Assembly: GCA_005883655.1 (NCBI GenBank)
Contig: VBDA01000432.1
Coordinates: 1-11,691, forward strand
DNA length: 11,691 nucleotides
Origin: Betaproteobacteria bacterium
Lineage (GTDB): Bacteria > Pseudomonadota > Gammaproteobacteria > Burkholderiales > Casimicrobiaceae
Direction: 5' to 3'
Below, piece by piece: positions 1 through 6,451 of this stretch. Position 1 is the first letter of the stretch; every line of letters begins with the position of its first letter. The notes below the pieces were generated by a model. That model had not been told where the DNA came from and ran no database searches. It was given only the letters and a program-made list of their open reading frames with translations. Made by a program: the position numbers and the translations under genes.

Positions 1-2
1 CC

Positions 3-425
3 AAACCGTTGCAGGTCTACATCGTTGAGGACTCACCGATCATCCAGCGGCTGCTCGCTTCGGCGATCACCGCGGCGGGGGCGGAGTCGGTCGGCTGCAG
101 CGCCGACGCGCAAACAGCCATCGCTGATCTGTTTGCCCTGCAGCCGGATCTGATCCTCATCGACATCAGCTTGGCTTCCGGCAGCGGATTCGACGTGCTG
201 GAGACGCTGCAGGAGCACAGCCTCGTCCCGGAGGCGGTCAAAGTGGTCCTCACCAATCACGCGAATACCGAATACGAGAATCTCAGCCGGCGGCTCGGCG
301 CCGATCGGTTCTTCGACAAGTCCTCGGAGACATGGGACGCGGTGGCGTTGATCCATGGGCTGGCCGCGAAAAGGCGGAGCGGCAGCGCGCCGCCTCACTC
401 CTCCGCAACGCACCCAGCCTCGTAG
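3..425 (+). CDS. Single-domain response regulator (CheY-like receiver), 5' end probably outside the window
   Basis: A receiver domain with no output domain, so it probably relays a phosphoryl group to a partner protein in the cytoplasm. Numbering from the TTG at position 9, the acidic pair is E7-D8 in VEDSP, the likely phospho-acceptor is D52 in LILIDIS, the conserved Thr is T82 (VLTNHA) and the conserved Lys is K104 (FFDKSS). These are the standard receiver residues. The C-terminal 20 or so residues are a Ser/Pro/Ala-rich tail without a recognisable domain. The frame stays open to the left edge (codons AAA at 3 and CCG at 6 precede the TTG), so the true start is probably upstream and the TTG need not be used. 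No cognate kinase lies in the window. The neighbour on the right is convergent, 78 bases away. Receiver identity is firm; the signal sensed is unknown. Confidence 0.85.
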   Translation, partial: KPLQVYIVEDSPIIQRLLASAITAAGAESVGCSADAQTAIADLFALQPDLILIDISLASGSGFDVLETLQEHSLVPEAVKVVLTNHANTEYENLSRRLGADRFFDKSSETWDAVALIHGLAAKRRSGSAPPHSSATHPAS

Positions 426-503
426 CCTTTCAGTCGCTCAGCCCGGCAGTGGCGTCGGTGGGGAGCCTCGACCGCGATGGCTTGCTCATACCATCAGGAA
501 AGA

Positions 504-911
504 TCAAGACCGCTTTTTGCTATCCAATAGCGATTTGAGATTCGCGAACGGCGAATGGGTCGCACCGCCGCGACCGGCACCGGCAGCGTCAGTGCTGCCA
601 CCGCCAGTCGCTTCCAATTGCCGCTGGTGTTCATTGTCGTGGCAGTACAGGCATAACAATTCCCAGTTGCTGCCATCGGGTGGGTTGTTGTGATGATTGT
701 GATCCCGATGATGGACCGTCAACTCACGCAGATTGGCGTGGGTGAATTCGCGGGCGCAGCGGCCGCAGATCCAGGGATAGATCTTGAGGGCTTGTTCCCG
801 ATAGCTTTGCTCGCGCTTTTCGGCGGCCCGGCGAGCCTCGGCAACTAACCGGTCCAGCTTGCTCGGATCGCCCGTCTTCATAGCGTGTTGCGCATCTCCC
901 CTAGACGCCAT
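504..911 (-). CDS. yajD: YajD-type HNH nuclease family protein
   Basis: A small HNH-fold protein closely resembling E. coli YajD as I recall it. The core reads YREQALKIYPWICGRC, then the LRELTVHH block, then GSNWELLCLYCHDNEH. Numbered from the ATG at 911, zinc-type cysteine pairs are C49/C52 and C87/C90, and the HNH residues fall in H67-H68 through the H91/H95 region. The C-terminus ends in the family-like NPFA-type segment (here SPFANLKSLL) and a basic tail. HNH proteins are metal-dependent DNA-binding or nicking enzymes; the cellular role of YajD is not established. The start is uncertain. The ATG at 911 overlaps the end of the upstream dehydratase gene by 11 bases and fits translational coupling. 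The in-frame ATG at 881 has a GGGAG about 14 bases upstream and would give a protein 10 residues shorter. It is the last gene of a three-gene minus-strand operon. Confidence 0.88.
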   Translation of the reverse strand: MASRGDAQHAMKTGDPSKLDRLVAEARRAAEKREQSYREQALKIYPWICGRCAREFTHANLRELTVHHRDHNHHNNPPDGSNWELLCLYCHDNEHQRQLEATGGGSTDAAGAGRGGATHSPFANLKSLLDSKKRS

Positions 912-1239
912 GCAGCTCGTTGGTCTTGGCCGCCATGATGAAGTCGTTTTCGTGCAGGCCTTTTATTTTCTTGGTTTGCCAGGAGACGCGGGCCCAGCCC
1001 CATCCGAAGCTGATGTCGGGATGGTGGCCTTCGCTTTCCGATAGCTTGCCGATCTTGGCGACGAAGTCCATCGCTTCCTTGAAGTTCTCGAACTTGAAGC
1101 TCCTCTCGATGCGGCGCCCATCGTCCGCAAGCACCCACCCGGGCGCCTTCGTCAAATAGACTTCGGCCTCGGCTTTTGTCAGCGGCTGGACCCCGCCACG
1201 GCACGGAGTACAGGTCTTGGACAACAAATCGTCGCTCAT
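901..1239 (-). CDS. phhB: Pterin-4a-carbinolamine dehydratase (PhhB/PCD family)
   Basis: A 112-residue protein of the usual PCD length. The family enzyme dehydrates 4a-hydroxytetrahydropterin, recycling the cofactor of aromatic amino acid hydroxylases such as phenylalanine hydroxylase. The signature is visible as E68-x3-H72-H73-P74, then W80, and KGLHENDF with D99. In Pseudomonas PhhB and in animal PCD, as I recall them, a third active-site histidine (TH or SH) sits 9 residues before that Asp. Here the position is K90 (WQTKKIKG), so activity may differ. An ORF in the same frame extends further upstream, but the ATG at 1239 is chosen because it gives the family length and forms TGATG with the stop of the preceding gene, a coupling arrangement. 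No phhA lies in the window, so the hydroxylase partner is not shown. Cytoplasmic. Confidence 0.9.
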   Translation of the reverse strand: MSDDLLSKTCTPCRGGVQPLTKAEAEVYLTKAPGWVLADDGRRIERSFKFENFKEAMDFVAKIGKLSESEGHHPDISFGWGWARVSWQTKKIKGLHENDFIMAAKTNELHGV

Positions 1240-2201
1240 CACTTCACTTCCGCCTCGTAGATATACAGCGTCGACTTCTCGTCCTCCGGCATGAAATACG
1301 CCCGCAAGCCGTTGGCGGTCGCCTCGATCCAGAACGGGTTGTACGTCATCGGCAAGCCGCTGTCGGTCCAGAGCTCGACGGGCACTTGATATATCGCCTG
1401 GTTGGACGCGAGGTCGACGATCTCGAAACCACCGAGGGCAAACCGTGGGCCATCCTTCTTGGGCTGGTACATGTTGAGGCCCGAACACAACGCTTCCTGC
1501 CGGCCGAGATACTTGCAGTCCTGATAATCGATGTAATGCGAGCGGTTCGGCACACGCAGGTCCTCGGGTCGCGTGCCGGCGTTGCTCACCTTGCCGTCAT
1601 TGTCGAGCGTCCAGCGATAGAAGCGGCGCGAGCCCCAGCTCACGCCGTGCAAAGTCTTGCTTTCCGTGTTGTAGACGAGCCCGCCGATGTGATCGCCGTA
1701 ACGGAGCAGTTCCGTTGCTTTCATCGTCGTCGGATCGACTCGATAGATGATCGAGCGGCTGTTCGGGCGGTATTCCGCCGCGGGCACCCAGATCGACTTG
1801 CCGTCGTAGTCCATGCCGCCGGGATGGTAGACCGAGCCTTCGCCCAGCGTCAGATCGGCGATCAGATTGCCCTTCGCATCGAACTTGAACAGATGCCCGA
1901 CGCCCTCACCGGTGTCGCGGTCATATCCTTCCTGCAGTTGCGCGTAGCGGGTCGTCGGCTTCCTGATGTCGACGGTCGACAGAAAATAGGTGTCGCCGAT
2001 CTTCACCATGCCCTGCGGATGATAGGTATTGAAGGTGATCGGGATCGCCGCCACCGGAGTCCACTTGACGGCTCGGGTGAGTTTCTTGACGCGCTCGCTG
2101 ACGACGGAGCCCTGATCGACCGCGTGTGCGATCGTAACGAAGGCCATCGTCCATACTGCGAACGTGGCAAACAGCAAGAGCTTGAAGAAAGTCCTGGCCA
2201 T
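1239..2201 (-). CDS. Secreted propeller-like protein of unknown function (possibly DUF6454)
   Basis: A 320-residue exported protein. The N-terminus MARTFFKLLLF has a basic start, a hydrophobic core and an AHA cleavage site after about residue 27, a classic Sec signal peptide. The mature part has repeated beta-rich strand patterns typical of a beta-propeller: HPQGM (61-65), LFKFDAKGNL, HPGGMDYDGKSIWVP (from 126), IIYRVDPTTM, LHGVSWGSRRFYRW and FEIVDL. Two cysteines (about 229 and 239) could form a disulfide in the periplasm. It resembles the family I remember as DUF6454, but I cannot confirm that. No catalytic motif was seen. The reading frame is open further upstream to 2312, but the ATG at 2201 is preferred for its near-perfect Shine-Dalgarno and because the signal peptide starts there. 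It leads the operon with phhB and yajD; the functional link is unclear. Confidence 0.8.
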   Translation of the reverse strand: MARTFFKLLLFATFAVWTMAFVTIAHAVDQGSVVSERVKKLTRAVKWTPVAAIPITFNTYHPQGMVKIGDTYFLSTVDIRKPTTRYAQLQEGYDRDTGEGVGHLFKFDAKGNLIADLTLGEGSVYHPGGMDYDGKSIWVPAAEYRPNSRSIIYRVDPTTMKATELLRYGDHIGGLVYNTESKTLHGVSWGSRRFYRWTLDNDGKVSNAGTRPEDLRVPNRSHYIDYQDCKYLGRQEALCSGLNMYQPKKDGPRFALGGFEIVDLASNQAIYQVPVELWTDSGLPMTYNPFWIEATANGLRAYFMPEDEKSTLYIYEAEVK

Positions 2202-2202
2202 G

Positions 2203-2212
2203 TCACCTCCCT
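2203..2212 (-). promoter_or_regulatory. Strong Shine-Dalgarno for the secreted propeller-like gene
   Basis: Read on the minus strand this is AGGGAGGTGA, matching the anti-Shine-Dalgarno complement at nine of ten bases, with GGAGG four bases before the ATG at 2201. It decides the start of the secreted protein against the longer upstream frame. The match suggests efficient initiation. Confidence 0.8.
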
Positions 2213-2408
2213 TTTTGACAAACGTGCGCGCGTCGCTCAGCCATGCTCGTGCATTCGCTACGACGCCCATGTTACGCCGCCGGCGGCCACGCCGGTATGC
2301 CTGGGCTTCCAATCATTTGCTTGATGCGCCGACGTTCGAGCGTTAGCCTTCAGTGTCAGGTGGTGGCCAGGAAGGTCCGCAGGGTCGACGGCCCAGGCGG
2401 TCTCGTCC

Positions 2409-3320
2409 ATGCCAAATTTGCAGCCCAAGCCTTCATTCCATCCTTCACCGCGCCAGCCGTCGTTCAGACTGCCGCCCGGTGCATGCGACGCGCATTGCCA
2501 CGTCTTCGGTCCCGCGGCGCGGTTTCCGTTCGCCGCCGATCGGCCCTTCACGCCGGCGGATGCGCCGAAGGAACGCTTGTTCGCGCTGCATGCGATGCTG
2601 GGCGTCGAGCGCTGCATCGTCGTGCAATCGACGTGCCACGGATTCGACAATAGTGTCGTTGCCGATACGATCGCCGCGCGCGGCGGGACTTACCGCGGCA
2701 TCGCCCTCGCGCCCTTGTCGGTCTCTGACAGGACATTGCAGGAGCTGCACGGCCAGGGCTTCCTCGGTCTCCGCTTCAACTTCATGAAGCACCTCGGCAG
2801 CGCGACTCCGATCGAGGAAATCATCAAGCTGACCGCTCGCCTCGCAGCTCTCGAGTGGCATCTGCAAGTCCATTTCGACAGCGCGTGGATCGATGAACTG
2901 GCACCGTGGTTTCTGCGTTCCGCCACGCCGGTGGTCATCGATCACATGGGGAGAATCGATGCGTCGCGGGGCCTCGCGCAGCCGGCGTTCCGCACGCTGT
3001 GCCGGCTGATGGACGATTCCCGCATGTGGGTGAAGGTGAGCGGTAGCGATCGCATCTCACGCCAAGGGCCCCCATATTCAGACGCCATTCCATACGCGCG
3101 TTTGCTCGTCGCCCGGTTCGGCGATCGAACTTTGTGGGGCACCGACTGGCCGCATCCCAACAGTGAGCACCTGCCCGACGACGGCGTGTTGACCGATCTC
3201 CTCGATCAGATAGCGCCGTCGACAAGTCTGCGGCAGACACTTCTCGTCGAGAACCCGCAGCGCCTATATCGATTTCCGATGTTGCTCGAAGCTGAAACAC
3301 GCCCCGCAGCAGCGAGCTGA
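2409..3320 (+). CDS. Amidohydrolase_2 family hydrolase, LigI-like (2-pyrone-4,6-dicarboxylate lactonase)
   Basis: A 303-residue TIM-barrel hydrolase that aligns along its whole length, from memory, with Sphingomonas LigI. That enzyme opens 2-pyrone-4,6-dicarboxylate in protocatechuate/gallate meta-cleavage pathways. Shared blocks are PPGACDAHCHVFGP with D27, H29 and H31; VVQSTCHGFDN (71-81); LRFNFMKHL (121-129); VVIDHMGR with H179; and GTDWPHPN with D246. These match the LigI active-site set of two N-terminal histidines, a strand-5 histidine and a late aspartate. The C-terminal ENPQRLY is also family-typical. The substrate could be PDC or another lactone such as a sulfolactone or muconolactone, because neighbours include no ring-cleavage dioxygenase. 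The ATG at 2409 lacks a strong ribosome site. It is first in a plus-strand cluster, 11 bases from the SDR. Cytoplasmic. Confidence 0.85.
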   Translation: MPNLQPKPSFHPSPRQPSFRLPPGACDAHCHVFGPAARFPFAADRPFTPADAPKERLFALHAMLGVERCIVVQSTCHGFDNSVVADTIAARGGTYRGIALAPLSVSDRTLQELHGQGFLGLRFNFMKHLGSATPIEEIIKLTARLAALEWHLQVHFDSAWIDELAPWFLRSATPVVIDHMGRIDASRGLAQPAFRTLCRLMDDSRMWVKVSGSDRISRQGPPYSDAIPYARLLVARFGDRTLWGTDWPHPNSEHLPDDGVLTDLLDQIAPSTSLRQTLLVENPQRLYRFPMLLEAETRPAAAS

Positions 3321-3331
3321 CAACGATTTCC

Positions 3332-4132
3332 ATGAACAAGCGCCTCGCCGACAAGATTGCCATCGTGACCGGCGCCGGCTGCGTCGGCCCCGGGTGGGGC
3401 AATGGCCGAGCCACGGCGTTCCGATACGCGCAGGAAGGGGCAAAGATCTTCGCGGTCGACCGCGATTCCGCCCGGCTCGAGGAGACCCTCGCACGCGTGC
3501 GCGAAATTGGCGGCACCATCGAGCCGTTCTGCTGCGACATGACCGACGGCAACGCGGTTGCGCGGATGGTCGCTGCCTGCACTGACACCTGGGGTGGCCT
3601 GCATGTGCTGGTCAACAACGTCGGCGGATCCGCGGCGGGCGGTCCGGCCGAGATGTCCGAAGAGGTGTGGGATGCGCAGGTCGACCTCAATCTCAAGAGC
3701 GTCTTCCTCGCATGCAAACATGTGCTGCCGATCATGGAGCAACTCCGCGGTGGTGCAATCGTTAACATCGCTTCGACCTCCGGCGTGCGTTGGACTGGCT
3801 CGGCGCAGGTCGCGTACGCCGCGGCCAAGGCCGGCGTCATTCAGTTGTCACGCGTCGTCGCCGTGCAATATGCGGGCAAGGGGATTCGGGTAAACACGGT
3901 GGTGCCGGGGCAGCTGCACACTCCCATGGTCGAGGCGCGGCTCGCGCGGCAGCGCGCCGGAGGCGACGTCGAGGCGCTTCTACGGCAGCGGCAGGCACGA
4001 ATCCCGCTGGGCTTCATGGGAGACGGCATGGATACGGCCAACGCGGCGCTTTTCCTAGCCTCCGACGAAGCGCGGTTCATCACCGGCGCCGAGCTGGTGG
4101 TGGACGGCGGCATGACGATTCGCTGCGATTGA
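3332..4132 (+). CDS. Short-chain dehydrogenase/reductase (SDR) with expanded glycine loop
   Basis: A 266-residue classical-type SDR, an NAD(P)(H)-dependent oxidoreductase of hydroxy or keto groups. Seen in order: nucleotide-binding start AIVTGAG (10-16), acidic D43 ending strand 2 (FAVDRD), which favours NAD(H); CDMTD (68-72); NNVGG (95-99); N120 (DLNLKSVF); S148 (NIASTSG); and Y162-x3-K166 (AYAAAKAG). The C-terminal block is ITGAELVVDGG. The glycine motif is TGAG-CVGPGW-GNG rather than TGxxxGxG, with about five extra residues between the first and last glycines. I recall similar loops in SDRs near Bug-type receptors, but cannot verify this. The gene starts 11 bases after the lactonase-like gene, so they are probably co-transcribed, and the SDR may act on the lactonase product or make its substrate. 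The exact substrate is unknown. Confidence 0.9.
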   Translation: MNKRLADKIAIVTGAGCVGPGWGNGRATAFRYAQEGAKIFAVDRDSARLEETLARVREIGGTIEPFCCDMTDGNAVARMVAACTDTWGGLHVLVNNVGGSAAGGPAEMSEEVWDAQVDLNLKSVFLACKHVLPIMEQLRGGAIVNIASTSGVRWTGSAQVAYAAAKAGVIQLSRVVAVQYAGKGIRVNTVVPGQLHTPMVEARLARQRAGGDVEALLRQRQARIPLGFMGDGMDTANAALFLASDEARFITGAELVVDGGMTIRCD

Positions 4133-4186
4133 TGCGGCATTGGCGTGTGCGGGGGTCTTGGCCTACGGCCCGGCCGTTGCTTTGAC

Positions 4187-4193
4187 GAAGGAG
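4187..4193 (+). promoter_or_regulatory. Shine-Dalgarno for the Bug receptor gene
   Basis: GAAGGAG lies five bases before the ATG at 4199. It selects this start over an in-frame upstream codon at 4145, and a signal peptide begins exactly here. Confidence 0.7.
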
Positions 4194-4198
4194 CAGAC

Positions 4199-5161
4199 AT
4201 GTTGAGAAAACTTGCGATGATCCTCGTGGCCGGGCTGGCGATATTGGCGGGCGCTGCATTTGCTCAGAGCGGCGCTCCGGTCAAGATCGTCATTGCGTTT
4301 CCGCCGGGAGGCCCGGTTGATTTCGTGGCGCGCATCCTGGCCCAGGGTCTCGGCGAAGACCTCGGGCAATCGGTGATCGTCGAAAACCGTCCCGGTGCGA
4401 ACGGGGCGATCAGCGCGCAGGCGGTCGCCAAGTCCGCGCCGGACGGGACGACGCTGTGGTTCACCAGTGCCGGCGCCGCGGTGATGAATCCCGCGCTTTA
4501 CGACAGCCTGACCTATGACATGCAACGCGACTTCGCGCCGGTGTCGCTGGTGGTCAACAATGTCGAGGTACTGGTCGTCAATCCCGCCAATCGCGCGACC
4601 AGCGTCACCGAGCTCGTCGCCCAATCCAAGCAGAATCCGAATCCCATGCCGATCGCGTCATCGGGGATCGGCAGCATGCCGCATCTGGCGATGGAATTGC
4701 TTGCCGATTCCAGCGGTGCCAAGCTGATGCACGTTCCATACAAGGGTGCAGCGCCCGCGATCACCGACGTCATGGGCGGGCAGGTGAGTGGATTCTTCGG
4801 CGATATTCCGGGACTGATCGGATTCATCAGGGGCGGCAGACTCAAGCCGCTGGGTATCGCCGCGCCCTCGCGGCATCCGCTGCTGCCCGACGTGCGCACT
4901 CTGGACGAACAGGGCATCCACGGTGTCGATTCGAACAACTGGTACGCGCTGTTTGCGCCCATGAAGACGCCTCCCGCACGCATCGAGCAACTGAACGCTG
5001 CCGTGCGCCGCGTGCTGACGTCCGAGTCATACCGAAAGCGATTGCTCGAGTCCGGCGCGGAACCGATGCCGTCGACTCCCGAGCAGCTCGCCGCGCTGGT
5101 CAAGGCTGATACGGCCAAGTGGGGCCGGATCATTCGCGACAAGAAGATCAAGGGCGAATGA
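4199..5161 (+). CDS. Bug-family (TctC-type) periplasmic tricarboxylate/organic-acid binding receptor
   Basis: A 320-residue extracytoplasmic solute receptor. The N-terminus MLRKLAMILVAGLAIL is a signal peptide with cleavage after AFA (about residue 22). No lipobox cysteine is present, so the mature protein should be soluble in the periplasm. Family hallmarks are KIVIAFPPGGPVDFVAR near 29-45, VIVENRPGANG (59-69), DGTTLWFTSAGA, the HVPYKGAAPAITDVMGGQV block, and the LFAPMKTPPARIEQLN segment. Bug proteins bind carboxylates such as nicotinate, terephthalate, phthalate or citrate; some act with TctAB permeases, many are orphans. No tctA or tctB is present here, so this looks like an orphan. It sits 66 bases after the SDR in the same direction, and its stop overlaps the next start (ATGA), suggesting the ligand is the substrate of this cluster. 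Confidence 0.92.
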   Translation: MLRKLAMILVAGLAILAGAAFAQSGAPVKIVIAFPPGGPVDFVARILAQGLGEDLGQSVIVENRPGANGAISAQAVAKSAPDGTTLWFTSAGAAVMNPALYDSLTYDMQRDFAPVSLVVNNVEVLVVNPANRATSVTELVAQSKQNPNPMPIASSGIGSMPHLAMELLADSSGAKLMHVPYKGAAPAITDVMGGQVSGFFGDIPGLIGFIRGGRLKPLGIAAPSRHPLLPDVRTLDEQGIHGVDSNNWYALFAPMKTPPARIEQLNAAVRRVLTSESYRKRLLESGAEPMPSTPEQLAALVKADTAKWGRIIRDKKIKGE

Positions 5162-5682
5162 GCACCGGACCCCGCATTCCGCTCGTCGAGCCGGGAACGC
5201 GTCCCGAGCTCGCTTCGATCGAGCAGTCGATCGTCTCCGAACGCGGACGCATCTCCGCGCTCTATCGAGCGCTGCTCAACAGTGCGCCCCTCGCCGAAGG
5301 CTGGGAAAAGCTCTTAACCGCGATCCGCAACCGGAGCTCGCTTCCGCCGGATTTGCGCGAGATCGTGATCCTCAGAGTGGCGGTGTTGAATCGTGCTCCG
5401 TTCGAATTCGCCGCGCATCTTCCCGTTGCCAGGAACGCGGGCGTGAGCGAGGAGAAGCTCGCCGCGATCGAATTGCCGCAGATCGGCAAGCCCTTCAGCG
5501 TTCTCGAAAGAACAGTCCTCGAGTTGACCGACGCGATGACACGTGACGTGCAGGTACCCGACGCATTGTTCGATCCGATCTCCCGGCACTTCGACCGACG
5601 GGCAGTGACCGAGCTCGTTGCAACGATCGCTGCCTACAACATGGTGTCGCGATTTCTCGAAGCGCTGCGCATCGGGCATTAG
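5158..5682 (+). CDS. Carboxymuconolactone decarboxylase-like (AhpD fold) protein
   Basis: A 174-residue protein of the CMD/AhpD superfamily. The core is ILRVAVLNRAPFEFAAHLPVARNAGVSEEKLAAI (71-104), with E83 and H87 where CMD relatives have a Glu and His in a YEW..H-type motif. The CxxC pair of AhpD peroxidases is absent, so redox activity is unlikely. A helical C-terminal part follows (TELVATIAAYNMVSRFLEAL). CMD proteins decarboxylate gamma-carboxymuconolactone in protocatechuate ortho-cleavage, but many superfamily members have other roles, so the substrate is inferred only from context. The start ATG at 5158 overlaps the Bug stop as ATGA, an arrangement implying translational coupling; a longer upstream frame from 5119 is less likely. 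Cytoplasmic. Confidence 0.83.
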   Translation: MSTGPRIPLVEPGTRPELASIEQSIVSERGRISALYRALLNSAPLAEGWEKLLTAIRNRSSLPPDLREIVILRVAVLNRAPFEFAAHLPVARNAGVSEEKLAAIELPQIGKPFSVLERTVLELTDAMTRDVQVPDALFDPISRHFDRRAVTELVATIAAYNMVSRFLEALRIGH

Positions 5683-5688
5683 ACTCGC

Positions 5689-6309
5689 GTGGAACCTCGT
5701 CACTGCCTGCTACTGAAGGCTGTCGTCGATGATTCGGACGATGCGAGCTTGCTCGCTGGCTTGACCGGGCTTCGACAAATCCTCACAGCTCCGTTCGCTG
5801 AATTCGCCGTCTATCGCGGTTTGCAGACGCCTGACCTGTACGCATACGGCCTGCTCGAAGGCGCTGCGTATCCCGCCGATCGGGACCTGCAACGATTCGA
5901 CGCGATGGCAAGACAACTGCCGGTGTTCGCCACATCCGCGCCGGCGATCGACCGCCTTGAAAACGTGTTCGCGGCGACCGGCGCCTCGGCGGGGGCATCG
6001 GCGCGATTCCGCTACATCGTCGAAACGGATGCAGCAGATGGCTGGGAAGGGGAGATCTTCCGCTGGTACGACGTTGAGCACATGCCGGGGCTTGCGGCCG
6101 TCCCCGGCTGCGTACGCGCACAACGCTTTCTCAACCGCGATGGCGGGCCGCGCTCACACGCTTGCTACGACCTCACCGACCCGAACATACTGCAAACGGC
6201 GGCATGGCTTGCAGTGCGTCGCACCGCTTGGAGCGATCGCGTCCGGCCACAATTCCGGAATACCCGCCGGACGATGTTTCGTCTCTTGCAGGTGGCTTCC
6301 GGACATTAA
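5689..6309 (+). CDS. Dimeric alpha/beta-barrel (EthD-like) protein of unknown function
   Basis: A 206-residue protein I cannot assign to a characterised enzyme. The C-terminal half carries the pattern typical of ferredoxin-like dimeric alpha/beta barrels: a strand (RFRYIVETD, 106-114), RWYDVEHMPGLAAVPG (125-140), and RAQRFLN (143-149) followed by HACYDLTDPN. The His and PG positions match the EHmPxLxxvPG theme of EthD-like proteins. The N-terminal half (LLLKAVV, FAEFAVYRGL, LYAYGLLEG) looks like a second, less conserved copy, so it may be a fused two-unit barrel. Relatives bind or transform small cyclic intermediates. The start is GTG at 5689, six bases after the preceding stop, with no strong ribosome site, consistent with coupling. 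It closes the catabolic cluster; DUF72 beyond is on the other strand. Confidence 0.7.
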   Translation: MEPRHCLLLKAVVDDSDDASLLAGLTGLRQILTAPFAEFAVYRGLQTPDLYAYGLLEGAAYPADRDLQRFDAMARQLPVFATSAPAIDRLENVFAATGASAGASARFRYIVETDAADGWEGEIFRWYDVEHMPGLAAVPGCVRAQRFLNRDGGPRSHACYDLTDPNILQTAAWLAVRRTAWSDRVRPQFRNTRRTMFRLLQVASGH

Positions 6310-6431
6310 GGCCGATGAGGCGCCGCCGTTCCCCGCTGCGGCGCGACACGATCTTCCGCATCGCCGTTGACCAAGCCGATCACCGCCGCGGCGGCGATGA
6401 TCCCGGTCGAGGAATCCGGCTCCATCATCAT
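6306..6431 (-). CDS. Candidate small ORF, 41 residues (weak)
   Basis: A short open frame beginning at three consecutive ATG codons (6423-6431), 20 bases after the shifted-frame stop of the broken DUF72 gene and on the same strand. It has a Gly/Ile/Ala-rich hydrophobic stretch (GIIAAAAVIGLV) followed by a charged, Pro-rich tail. A GGCGGA precedes the ATGs. Its last bases overlap the end of the opposite-strand gene at 6309. No family was recognised. In GC-rich DNA such frames arise by chance, so this is only a candidate. The remaining bases between 6310 and 6451 contain a GC palindrome but no clear terminator. Confidence 0.18.
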   Translation of the reverse strand: MMMEPDSSTGIIAAAAVIGLVNGDAEDRVAPQRGTAAPHRP

Positions 6432-6451
6432 TCCGCCGGGGCACGCCCTTT

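Noticed and set aside
519..531. Inverted repeat GCTATCCAATAGC as a terminator between the convergent genes
   Set aside because: The stem is only five base pairs, lies inside the nuclease gene, and no T-run follows on either strand.
2276..2287. Palindrome GCCGCCGGCGGC in the divergent gap as an operator
   Set aside because: GC-only palindromes of this length are frequent in such DNA, and no regulator gene is adjacent.
1176..2324. 382-residue plus-strand open frame
   Set aside because: It lies antisense to the secreted propeller gene, which has a signal peptide and strong ribosome site. The plus frame is Arg/His-rich without family motifs, a typical GC-rich shadow.
2321..2349. TTGATG and TAGCCT with 17-base spacing as a promoter for the catabolic cluster
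   Set aside because: Matches to consensus are 4 of 6 and 3 of 6, common by chance; no other support in the 207-base divergent gap.
2935..3840. 301-residue minus-strand open frame
   Set aside because: Overlaps the lactonase and SDR genes, both with clear motifs; no independent evidence for coding.
6383..6394. Palindrome CCGCCGCGGCGG as a terminator between convergent genes
   Set aside because: It has no loop and no following T-run, and the composition alone can produce it.
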